The notes beneath the pieces were generated by a model. That model made no database searches and was not told the DNA's origin. It saw nothing but the letters and a program-made list of their open reading frames with translations. Below are positions 32,037 through 38,980 of a DNA stretch of 47,542 bases, piece by piece (position 1 is the first letter of the stretch; each line of letters opens with the position of its first letter). The DNA is taken from the NCBI GenBank assembly GCA_023391075.1, contig JAEWBQ010000005.1, positions 1 to 47,542 on the forward strand, read 5' to 3'. The position numbers and the translations under genes were made by a program. The stretch comes from Candidatus Parcubacteria bacterium (lineage in GTDB: Bacteria > Patescibacteriota > Saccharimonadia > Saccharimonadales > Saccharimonadaceae).

Positions 32037-32837
32037 GTGAATGATGAGACCTTTCGAGAACTGATTTGGCAAAAGGGCCATGAACTCTACCGCGACATGC
32101 CATGGCGACAGGATACGCGGCCATATTACGTGCTTGTCAGCGAGCTGATGCTGCAACAGACGCAGGTCGACCGAGTGGTGCCGAAGTTCGAGGCGTTTGT
32201 GACGCGGTTTCCTGACGTAACCACCCTGGCGGCAGCGCCGCTCGCCGACGTTCTGACGCTGTGGAGCGGACTCGGCTATAACCGCCGTGCCAAGTACCTG
32301 CACGACGCAGCGACGATGATCGCCGGTGAGCTGGGCGGTGTGTTCCCGGCTACGTACGATGCGCTCCTTAAATTACCAGGCGTCGGGCCGAATACAGCCG
32401 GAGCAATCATGGCCTACGCCTATAACCAGCCGGTGGTATTTATCGAGACGAATGTGCGTACGGTTTATTTTACGCATTGGTTTGACGGCCAGGCGGACGT
32501 ACATGACCGTGAGCTGCGCGAAGCAGTCGCGGCGACGGTCGACCAGGAGCATCCACGCGAGTTTTATTGGGCGCTGATGGACTACGGTTCCTGGCTGAAG
32601 CGTCAGGGTGGTGGCCGGCTGACGATGAGCCGGCATTATAAGAAGCAGGCACCGCTCAAAGGGAGCATCCGCGAAGTGCGCGGTCAGATTGTTCGGCTGT
32701 TGACGACCGGCGATGTGACCGAGGACGAGCTGGCGGCTCACTACGCGGCGGACGAACGGTTTGAGCCGGCGCTCCGCGGACTGTTACGCGATGGATTGGT
32801 CGTCCGGACGGGCGAGCGGCTTCATTTGACCAAATAG
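32037..32837 (+). CDS. MutY-like adenine DNA glycosylase without iron-sulfur cluster
   Basis: 266 residues from GTG 32037. The HhH-GPD fold is plain: 'MPWRQDTRPYYVLVSELMLQQTQVDRVVPKF' (Glu36 equals the catalytic-site Glu of MutY), 'LWSGLGYNRRAKYLHDAA', and the helix-hairpin-helix 'LPGVGPNTAGAI' (113-124). The catalytic Asp found in 'DGNVxRV' is Glu137 in 'ETNVRTV'. There is no cysteine in the protein, so the C-terminal 4Fe-4S cluster is absent. The last 60 residues look like a winged helix, not the Nudix-like domain of MutY. MutY removes adenine opposite 8-oxoguanine. Activity with the Asp-to-Glu change is uncertain. It shares its promoter with msrA, another oxidative-damage repair gene. Confidence 0.85.
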   Translation: MNDETFRELIWQKGHELYRDMPWRQDTRPYYVLVSELMLQQTQVDRVVPKFEAFVTRFPDVTTLAAAPLADVLTLWSGLGYNRRAKYLHDAATMIAGELGGVFPATYDALLKLPGVGPNTAGAIMAYAYNQPVVFIETNVRTVYFTHWFDGQADVHDRELREAVAATVDQEHPREFYWALMDYGSWLKRQGGGRLTMSRHYKKQAPLKGSIREVRGQIVRLLTTGDVTEDELAAHYAADERFEPALRGLLRDGLVVRTGERLHLTK

Positions 32838-32863
32838 CCCCGTCCGGGTGATAATAGGGACAT

Positions 32864-33406
32864 ATGAAACGATTCCTGACCCTGCTCGTCGCAATGACGG
32901 TACTGGTAGCGACGACTCAGGTGGCGGCAGTGGCGCGCGCCGATGACGCGACGCAGCCGATGATGACTGATGTGATGCTCGCCCATATCCGCAGCACATG
33001 CAGTACGGTCCAGGCAAATCTTAACCGCCTCCACGCCAGTGACGCGCTGCTTCGTGTCAATCAAGGGCAGGTACTTCTGGCGATCTCCAACCGCCTCATG
33101 ACGCCGCTGAATAGCCGTATTGCCATCAATCAGCTGGATGGCGGCAAGATGACGTCGATTACCAGTACGTATGTCGCACAATTCGATGCTTTTAGCGTCG
33201 CCTATCAGCAGTACGAGGAAGCGATGACCAGGGCGATGCAAACGGATTGCACCAAGCAGCCGGCAGCTTTTTATACCGCTCTGGCGGATGCGCGGACCAA
33301 GCGGGTGACGGTGCATGACCGGATGGTTGACCTACGTAAGTCACTGACTGATTACGAAAGCGAGTTTACGACCTTTACGGCCAACTTCAAGGGGAAACCA
33401 CAATGA
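32864..33406 (+). CDS. Secreted helical protein of unknown function
   Basis: 180 residues. Signal peptide about 1-26 (ARA-DD). The mature part is helical with two cysteines ('STCSTVQANLNRL' and 'MQTDCTKQPAAF') that could form a disulfide. 'RLMTPLNSRI' and 'HDRMVDLRKSLTDYESEF' suggest a four-helix arrangement. TGATAAT ends eight bases before the ATG. It overlaps the next gene by four bases (ATGA), so the two products probably act together at the envelope. No family recognised. Confidence 0.7.
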   Translation: MKRFLTLLVAMTVLVATTQVAAVARADDATQPMMTDVMLAHIRSTCSTVQANLNRLHASDALLRVNQGQVLLAISNRLMTPLNSRIAINQLDGGKMTSITSTYVAQFDAFSVAYQQYEEAMTRAMQTDCTKQPAAFYTALADARTKRVTVHDRMVDLRKSLTDYESEFTTFTANFKGKPQ

Positions 33407-33768
33407 TCCAGCCAGTAGAGCATGAACTGAAGGGTTGGCGGGCTCATAAATTCTTCGTCCTCGTAGCAGCGACGATTGTCATGTCATTGATTCTTGTCAT
33501 GGTCGCGATGGCGATATATTCAAGCTCAGGAGCGGCACAGCTTGATTTGAGTCGGCCGGGTTACCAGGCCGTCCAGGCGCAGGCGGACCGCAACGAATCA
33601 GTGACGGCGTTTCCGGCGACGGGTCCGTTGACGCGTCAAGATCTTGATCACTTCCATGACATGTATGATTCTCAGGCCAAGCAAGTGCTGGGCTACGATA
33701 GCTTCGGCGGGACGCCCATGAGCGACCAGGCGCTCGGGCTGGACATGTCATCTACGACGACGCCGTAA
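33403..33768 (+). CDS. Single-pass membrane protein of unknown function
   Basis: 121 residues. A short cytoplasmic N-terminus, one membrane helix (about 17-39) and an outer part of 80 residues with 'DLSRPGYQAVQAQADRNESVTAFPATGPLTRQDL', suggesting one helix and an extended segment. It is translationally coupled to the secreted helical protein. It ends three bases before the converging channel gene with no terminator hairpin visible. Confidence 0.7.
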   Translation: MIQPVEHELKGWRAHKFFVLVAATIVMSLILVMVAMAIYSSSGAAQLDLSRPGYQAVQAQADRNESVTAFPATGPLTRQDLDHFHDMYDSQAKQVLGYDSFGGTPMSDQALGLDMSSTTTP

Positions 33769-33771
33769 CGA

Positions 33772-34635
33772 TTATTTTTTCTTAGGTTTGTCGGCAACCG
33801 GTGCGGCTGCCCCTACAAGCAGGATGTCATGTGCTTCGAATGCTTCGAACAAGCGACGGCGCATTTCGGCAACAACGGCCCATTGGTCGGACGGTTGGGT
33901 CTTGCCGGCAATGTTGAGGCTGACCGACGTACCGGTAAACTCACCCATGGAGACGAAGGCAGGTGCATCGATGATCTTGTTGCGCCACTTTGTTTCCCCA
34001 CCGAGCTTTTGGCCGGTTTGGTTAATGACATCGATGACTTGCTCCAGGTCGCTCGACGGTTGGACGGCGATAGTGAAGCGGGCCATGCTGTAGCCCATGG
34101 TTTTGTTGACGACGTGCTGGATGGTGCCATTCGGAAAGTAGTGGACGTTGCCGTCGGCGTCGCGGATGACCGTCGAGCGGGTGCCGATGTGTTCGACCGT
34201 ACCGCTGTCGCCGTTGATCTCGATGATGTCGCCGATGCGGTACTGGTTTTCTGAAATGATAAAGACGCCGGACAGGAAATCCTTGACGAGTGACTGGGCG
34301 CCAAAACCGAGGGCGACGCCAAACACGCCAGCGCTGGCAAACAGCGGTGCCAGGTTAATCGGGCCGAACAGGTGGGCAAAAAGAATGAAGCCGCCGATAA
34401 TTAAAATGACGACCCGCCAAATATTCGTAAACAAGTTGGCGAGCGTATTTTGGCGTTTTTCGATGTCCTTGCGGTGCCAGTTCTTGCCGCGCACACTAGC
34501 GGCGACGGCCTTGCGGACGATCGTGCCGAGCAGGGTGACACCAATTGTATAAAGTAGGCCGGTGACGACGATAATGACTAGGCTGTCAAACCAGTTGTCT
34601 TGAAACCATTTTCCATAGGCAGCTGCATGATTCAT
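33772..34635 (-). CDS. Small-conductance mechanosensitive channel, MscS family
   Basis: 287 residues from ATG 34635, seven bases after a minus-strand TATACT. Three membrane segments (about 18-42, 70-92, 98-120). The pore helix and upper beta domain read 'LFASAGVFGVALGFGAQSLVKDFLSGVFIISENQYRIGDIIEI', which contains the Gly/Ala packing of MscS TM3 and the 'GAQSLVKDFLSG' signature. The C-terminal alpha/beta cage is complete and ends in a Lys-rich tail. It releases solutes during hypo-osmotic shock. Confidence 0.93.
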   Translation of the reverse strand: MNHAAAYGKWFQDNWFDSLVIIVVTGLLYTIGVTLLGTIVRKAVAASVRGKNWHRKDIEKRQNTLANLFTNIWRVVILIIGGFILFAHLFGPINLAPLFASAGVFGVALGFGAQSLVKDFLSGVFIISENQYRIGDIIEINGDSGTVEHIGTRSTVIRDADGNVHYFPNGTIQHVVNKTMGYSMARFTIAVQPSSDLEQVIDVINQTGQKLGGETKWRNKIIDAPAFVSMGEFTGTSVSLNIAGKTQPSDQWAVVAEMRRRLFEAFEAHDILLVGAAAPVADKPKKK

Positions 34636-34641
34636 ATGTGG

Positions 34642-34650
34642 TAGTATACC
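34642..34650. promoter_or_regulatory. Overlapping divergent -10 boxes (mscS / trmB)
   Basis: TAGTATACC supplies TATACT on the minus strand (seven bases before the mscS ATG) and TAGTAT/TATACC on the plus strand (8-11 bases before the trmB ATG at 34659). Neither gene has a Shine-Dalgarno. Confidence 0.5.
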
Positions 34651-34658
34651 ATGAGGAT

Positions 34659-35315
34659 ATGGCCGCACTGAACCCGCACGACTTTATCATTACGCGTAAA
34701 CGCAAGAAATATAAGTTTGCGCTGTTTGCTAATTCGCCATTGTGTTTCGAAGCGGAAGAGTGGGATCGGACGACGCCGATCGATACGGTTGAGCTCGCGG
34801 CAGGCACTGGCTTGTTTGCGGTGGCACTGGCCGCGGCCGAACCGTCGCGTCAGGTACTGGCGGTCGACGTCAAGGCTGACCGATTGCAGACCGGCGCACG
34901 GGCTGCCGACGAGCAGGGTGTCATGAATGTACGGTTCCTCCGCGCACGCATCGAGGATCAGCTGGCGCATCTTTTGCCGCTCCATCAGGTCCAGGAACTG
35001 TGGGTAACATTCCCGGATCCGTTCCCGAAGCGACGCTTTGCCAAGAACCGCCTGACACACCCGAAGTTTTTAGCGCTGTACGCGCAGCTCTTGGCACCAG
35101 GCGGCGCACTCTATTTCAAGACAGACGCGCACGATCTCTTTACGTGGAGCCTCGAGCAATTGGTGGCAGAAAAATGGCAGATCGAAGAACTGAGCTTCGA
35201 TCTGCACGAATCGGATTTAAGCGACCACTATAAGGTGATGACCACCTATGAGCAGCGCTTCGTTAGCGAAGGTCTGCCGACGCATTTCGTAAAAGCCACG
35301 CCACCTTCCCGATAG
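34659..35315 (+). CDS. trmB: tRNA (guanine-N7-)-methyltransferase
   Basis: 218 residues from ATG 34659. The TrmB pattern is complete: 'VELAAGTGLFAVALA' (SAM site), 'AVDVKADRLQTGARAADEQG', 'VRFLRARIEDQ', 'LWVTFPDPFPKRRFAKNRLTHPKFLALY' (the TrmB hallmark FPDPxxKxxHxKRR region), and 'GGALYFKTD'. It methylates G46 of tRNAs. The 3' end overlaps the end of the converging kinase gene by 53 bases. Confidence 0.93.
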   Translation: MAALNPHDFIITRKRKKYKFALFANSPLCFEAEEWDRTTPIDTVELAAGTGLFAVALAAAEPSRQVLAVDVKADRLQTGARAADEQGVMNVRFLRARIEDQLAHLLPLHQVQELWVTFPDPFPKRRFAKNRLTHPKFLALYAQLLAPGGALYFKTDAHDLFTWSLEQLVAEKWQIEELSFDLHESDLSDHYKVMTTYEQRFVSEGLPTHFVKATPPSR

Positions 35316-36492
35316 TCCGGACGCTACCAGACCAGCTGTTGCGCCGCGGCCGCTCCTGGGCCTGGTAGGTCGGGATTGCGGTTTCCAGTTGATAACGGAG
35401 CCGCTCTTCTGGGGTAGTGATCGAGCTGTTCGCCCGGTCGCTCGAGACGAGCCGCAACAGGTCACGGGCGACGGTCGTCGCGATTGGCGTCGGGACGTTA
35501 AAGTGCAGGTCGCGTACCGGCGCAAGATCAGGGCTACCGGCGAAGATACCCTCGACGATGACGATCGGGCTTGGCTCGACGACACCGGTAATGACCGTTT
35601 CCTGACGCGGAAAGTCAAAGGTGTGGCGTGGAATCGCCTGGCCTGACTTCAATGCGGCGATATGCCCAGCGAGTGTTTCGGTATCGTAGACTTCTGGTAG
35701 GTCCCAGTTGGTCCAGGGAGCGCCGTGGGTCGCTTCCAGGCGGTGTTTGCCGCGGTGGTAATCATCAGTGGACAGCTGGACGACCGGCGGTAAGTCGTCG
35801 CCGAACTGGCGCGTCAGCTCGTCACGCACTTCGCACGCCAGCGTGGTTTTGCCAGAGCCGGACATGCCCGATATACCGACGACTGTATGCAGCTTGCCAG
35901 TTTGGAACTGGGCGATGATTTCGCTCACGATAGTATCGGCTGAGAGCTCAGGTAGCGGTTCGAATGAGCCGTCGAATTGTTCGTAGGCAATCGTGCTGTT
36001 GTCGTAGGCCGGGTCGCCGGTGACATCGAGTAGGGTATGTGAGAAATCAGTGTGAAACTGAGCGGCAAGCGGGCTATTGCCGCTATTCTCAATTTCAACC
36101 AGCGGGTGCTCAAGGCCGTCGATCCAATCGATCGTGACTCCGTCGACGAGCGTCGCACGGCGTTTTGTAACGCGAGGGTACAGCGGGTTACTGGCATAGC
36201 GTTCGTACGTGGCCTGATCAATTTCGGTTTCGACTTCGAGGCGCGCTAAGCCGTGCGCAGTTAGCTCGCCCCTATCTTTGAGAGCGGCGGTGTAGTGGTC
36301 GCCGTCAAAGGCGTGATGAGCCCGAACACGCAGCGTGTAGGTTTCGTCGGGATGGCTGAGGTATACCTGCTCAATCGGTTCGGCCAGTTGTTCGTAGGGT
36401 GCGAATAAAGCAGGATCGGTCGGTATGAGCTTACGCTCTACTTCATAGGAAAGTTGCTCAAAATTATTTTCATTTAGTAGTTTTTCACTCAT
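35263..36492 (-). CDS. CYTH (triphosphate tunnel) - uridine-kinase-like fusion
   Basis: 409 residues, with AAGGAGG upstream of the ATG. Residues about 13-165 form a CYTH domain: the ExExK signature is E17-V-E-R-K21, followed by 'LRVR', 'AALKDRG' and 'EVETEI'. Residues about 200-375 form a P-loop kinase of the uridine kinase/phosphoribulokinase group: GMSGSGKT 209-216, 'QLSTDDYHRGK', 'HTFDFPRQE' and 'IVIVEGIFA'. CYTH enzymes act on triphosphates or polyphosphates and uridine kinases phosphorylate nucleosides. Plant TTM1/TTM2 join the same two domains in the opposite order. The reaction here is unknown. The C-terminal 30 residues overlap trmB and may not be conserved. Confidence 0.88.
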   Translation of the reverse strand: MSEKLLNENNFEQLSYEVERKLIPTDPALFAPYEQLAEPIEQVYLSHPDETYTLRVRAHHAFDGDHYTAALKDRGELTAHGLARLEVETEIDQATYERYASNPLYPRVTKRRATLVDGVTIDWIDGLEHPLVEIENSGNSPLAAQFHTDFSHTLLDVTGDPAYDNSTIAYEQFDGSFEPLPELSADTIVSEIIAQFQTGKLHTVVGISGMSGSGKTTLACEVRDELTRQFGDDLPPVVQLSTDDYHRGKHRLEATHGAPWTNWDLPEVYDTETLAGHIAALKSGQAIPRHTFDFPRQETVITGVVEPSPIVIVEGIFAGSPDLAPVRDLHFNVPTPIATTVARDLLRLVSSDRANSSITTPEERLRYQLETAIPTYQAQERPRRNSWSGSVRTIGKVAWLLRNASADLR

Positions 36493-36538
36493 GGCGGTGA
36501 CCCTCCTTATGGCGTCATTTACTGATTACATTGCTAGC

Positions 36539-36550
36539 GTAACGTGTTAC
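36539..36550. promoter_or_regulatory. 12-bp palindrome in the divergent kinase / wHTH-Nudix intergenic region
   Basis: GTAACGTGTTAC, five-base arms around GT. It lies between a divergent pair whose plus-strand member encodes a winged-helix protein, so it is a candidate operator. Twelve-base palindromes also occur by chance. Confidence 0.35.
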
Positions 36551-36586
36551 CATGGTGATGAATAGAAAGTTTATTTTGAGTCAAAT

Positions 36587-37258
36587 ATGCTTGAGCGAAT
36601 TATCATTGATCATCACATCCAAAAGCACATTCTGGGGGTGCTGTATCATCGGCGCACCGCCCGTTTTCGTGACCTGCGGCCACCGCGGGTCGATACCAAC
36701 CTGTTTAGCTATCACCTGAAACTGTTGCAAAAAACCGGCTATGTCGAGAAGTGCGACGAGGGGTATACGCTCGGCACAGCGGGGTTGCTGTATGTCGACC
36801 GCGTCAGTGAAGCCAAAATGACCGTTCGCACGCAGCCGAAAATCGTCACCATGCTCGTTGTGCAGAATAGTGACGGCAAGCTGCTACTGCAACGACGGAC
36901 GAAACAGCCCTATATCGATAGCTGGACGCTGCCGTACGGTAAGCTGCATATCGACGACAGTACTATTCACGATGCCGCCCAGCGCGAAGCTGCCGAGAAA
37001 CTCGGTCTATTTGAAACTAATCCGGTACATGCTGGCGACTGTTACATCCGGGTGTATGACGACGAGACGATTCTGACGACCACACTCGCGCATGTATTTC
37101 GGCTGACGACCGACGAGGTGACGGCGAGCGACACGCTGCAGTGGGTCCGGCCGCACTATCTGCATGAGCGCGACCTGGCGCCGGCGGTCGAGAAAATCGT
37201 CGCCCGGACGTTCTTTAACGATCCGTATTTCTTCGAGGAATACGACGAGACGTGGTAA
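36587..37258 (+). CDS. Winged-helix / Nudix-like protein, probable regulator
   Basis: 223 residues. The first 75 residues form an ArsR-like winged helix ('HILGVLYHRRTARFRDLRPP', 'NLFSYHLKLLQKTGYVEK'). Residues about 85-215 form a Nudix fold ('LVVQNSDGKLLLQRRT', 'SWTLPYGKL'). The Nudix box GX5EX7REUXEEXGU is degenerate: the first Glu is Asp124, one residue is inserted before Arg133, and the last catalytic Glu is Lys138. Metal-dependent hydrolysis is therefore doubtful. Domain order is the reverse of NrtR regulators, which also use a dead Nudix domain as a ligand sensor. A ligand-responsive transcription regulator is inferred. Confidence 0.78.
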   Translation: MLERIIIDHHIQKHILGVLYHRRTARFRDLRPPRVDTNLFSYHLKLLQKTGYVEKCDEGYTLGTAGLLYVDRVSEAKMTVRTQPKIVTMLVVQNSDGKLLLQRRTKQPYIDSWTLPYGKLHIDDSTIHDAAQREAAEKLGLFETNPVHAGDCYIRVYDDETILTTTLAHVFRLTTDEVTASDTLQWVRPHYLHERDLAPAVEKIVARTFFNDPYFFEEYDETW

Positions 37259-37317
37259 AAGTTCGTCAGACGATAAACACAGAGAGACGTGCGAGTCGTT
37301 AATGAAAAAGAGTGGGG

Positions 37318-37626
37318 CTATTCCCACTCTACGTTTTTGATGCGCTTGGTGCAGACCAAAATGAGGTCAACGAGCCACCAGATACCAAAGGTCAGCCAGC
37401 TCAGCAGCAGCTTGGCAACGCCAAGGCCGGTGTGGCCAAGGTAGAAGCGGTCGATGCCCAAGTGACCAAGGAAAACTGACAGCAAGATGGCGGTCGTATG
37501 GTTTTTCTTGTTAGGCGATACGGCTGGGGCAGCGGCGGGGCTGGCACTTGCTACTGCTGGCGCGGCTTGAGTCGGCTGCTCTGTTGCTGGCTGTTCGGTC
37601 GTTGTCGGTTCGGTGTCTGGTTGCAT
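37318..37626 (-). CDS. TM2-domain membrane protein, short form
   Basis: 102 residues. A Thr/Pro/Ala-rich N-terminus (about 1-42) precedes the TM2 domain: 'HTTAILLSVFLGHLGIDRFYLGHTGLGVAKLLLSWLTFGIWWLVDLILV'. The G-x-DRFYLG turn is intact. Its promoter is a consensus TGG-TATAAT (37656-37664 on the minus strand) that overlaps the stop codon of murC, and AGGAG precedes the ATG, so it can be expressed independently of murC. Confidence 0.85.
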   Translation of the reverse strand: MQPDTEPTTTEQPATEQPTQAAPAVASASPAAAPAVSPNKKNHTTAILLSVFLGHLGIDRFYLGHTGLGVAKLLLSWLTFGIWWLVDLILVCTKRIKNVEWE

Positions 37627-37655
37627 GAGGTGCTCCTGAGGTTGTTGTTACGAAA

Positions 37656-37664
37656 ATTATACCA
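37656..37664 (-). promoter_or_regulatory. Consensus extended -10 overlapping the murC stop codon
   Basis: On the minus strand TGG-TATAAT; the TAA of murC is inside the hexamer. The start site should be near 37650, 23 bases before the TM2 gene's ATG. Confidence 0.6.
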
Positions 37665-38895
37665 GATGTTCGCGCAGCCAGCCGTCGATAGAGCCGGCCC
37701 CCATGCAGAGGACAAGCTTGCCAGCTTGGCGGACTTTTTCGATATTCTGCCAGAGATCGTCGTTTAGTTCGCTAAAGTGGAAGTTGCTGTCATAGAGAGT
37801 GGAGGTGAGCTGCTGGGGCGTGAGAATCTCGAGGGTTGGGTCTTCGCGTGAGAGGTAAGTGGGGAGCCAGTAGATTTCTTCGGCGTCCTTGAAGACGCTG
37901 TCGACGTACTGGTCGCGGATTTCATGTTGGCGGACGTTTTGGTGCGGTTGGTAAACGAGTACGACGTCGTCTGACAGCTCGCGCGCCATCTGTAAGGTGG
38001 CGGCGATTTCGACCGGATGGTGGCCGTAATCGCTATAAAGGTTATAGGCTAACTTTTCAAAGCGGCGGTTGGTGCCGGGGAAGGCTTCGATAATCGCACG
38101 GTTCTCAGGAAGCCCGAGATGTTCAAGTGCTTTGAGTACGAGTGTGGCGTTACGACGGTTATGGGCGCCTGGCAGCTGGATATTTGCGGCTTCGTCATCG
38201 CCTAGCAGCCACGCGGACGCTGGTATGGTCAAGCCTGCGGCATCGTGTTGCCACATGATCGTGTGGGCGGACTGGTTGATGAACTGCGAAAAGGCCGCCT
38301 GGTAATCGTCGGGTGTCGGGTAGGTATCGGGGTGATCGTAATCCACAGACGTAATTAGTGACAGATATGGCTGGAAATGTAGGAAGTTACGATCAAACTC
38401 GTCGCATTCATAGACGAAATACTCGCTGGCGGGGTCGTATTTGCCGCTCGGTCCGAAGCTGATCGTCGTACCGATCGAATAGCTGACAGCGGTGCCGAGC
38501 TGTTGGAGCGTCCAGACCATCATGCCGGTGGTCGTGGTCTTGCCGTGCGTCCCAGCGATAGCAATGAGCTTGAGCTGTTTGTCGGCGATGATGTGTGCCA
38601 GCAGCTCGTCGCGCTTGGCCGTGCGGATACCAAGCGCACGCGCACGGACAAGCTCAGGGTGGTCAGGGGGCAGAGCGGCGGTGTAGACAAACCAGTCGAT
38701 TGGTTGCTTGCTGTGACACTGCTCGAGAAACGAACCGTCCTGGTTAAAGCTAATAGCGACACCACGTTTTTCAAGCTCTCGGGTCATCAGGCTGGCGCCG
38801 CGATCAGATCCTTGGACCTGGTAGCCGGCATCGTGGGCGATCTCGGCCAGCGGGCCGATACCGACGCCGCCAATGCCAGAAAAGTAGATGTTCAT
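37657..38895 (-). CDS. murC: UDP-N-acetylmuramate--L-alanine ligase (MurC-type Mur ligase)
   Basis: 412 residues. The N-terminal UDP-binding domain starts 'MNIYFSGIGGVGIGPLAEIAHDAGYQVQGSDRG', the MurC/Mpl form. The ATP loop is 'IAIAGTHGKTTTTGMM'. Further marks are 'YECDEFDRNFLHFQPYLSLITSVDYDHPDTY' and 'LPGAHNRRNATLVLKAL', then 'NRRFEKL' and 'YSDYGHHPVEIAATL'. It adds L-alanine to UDP-MurNAc in peptidoglycan synthesis. At 412 residues it is shorter than typical MurC (about 460-490). Mpl cannot be fully excluded. TATACT ends six bases before the ATG. Confidence 0.87.
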   Translation of the reverse strand: MNIYFSGIGGVGIGPLAEIAHDAGYQVQGSDRGASLMTRELEKRGVAISFNQDGSFLEQCHSKQPIDWFVYTAALPPDHPELVRARALGIRTAKRDELLAHIIADKQLKLIAIAGTHGKTTTTGMMVWTLQQLGTAVSYSIGTTISFGPSGKYDPASEYFVYECDEFDRNFLHFQPYLSLITSVDYDHPDTYPTPDDYQAAFSQFINQSAHTIMWQHDAAGLTIPASAWLLGDDEAANIQLPGAHNRRNATLVLKALEHLGLPENRAIIEAFPGTNRRFEKLAYNLYSDYGHHPVEIAATLQMARELSDDVVLVYQPHQNVRQHEIRDQYVDSVFKDAEEIYWLPTYLSREDPTLEILTPQQLTSTLYDSNFHFSELNDDLWQNIEKVRQAGKLVLCMGAGSIDGWLREHLV

Positions 38896-38923
38896 GCCCT
38901 TAGTATACTACGGTTATTCCACT

Positions 38924-38932
38924 TGTGGATAA
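38924..38932 (-). other. Consensus DnaA box
   Basis: TTATCCACA on the minus strand, in the short region between murC and the MFS gene. Identical nonamers occur at 11352-11360 and 16436-16444, also intergenic. Confidence 0.4.
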
Positions 38933-38980
38933 GCGGTGGACTGTGCGATAATAGGGGAAACCTAACCAACACCAACATCT

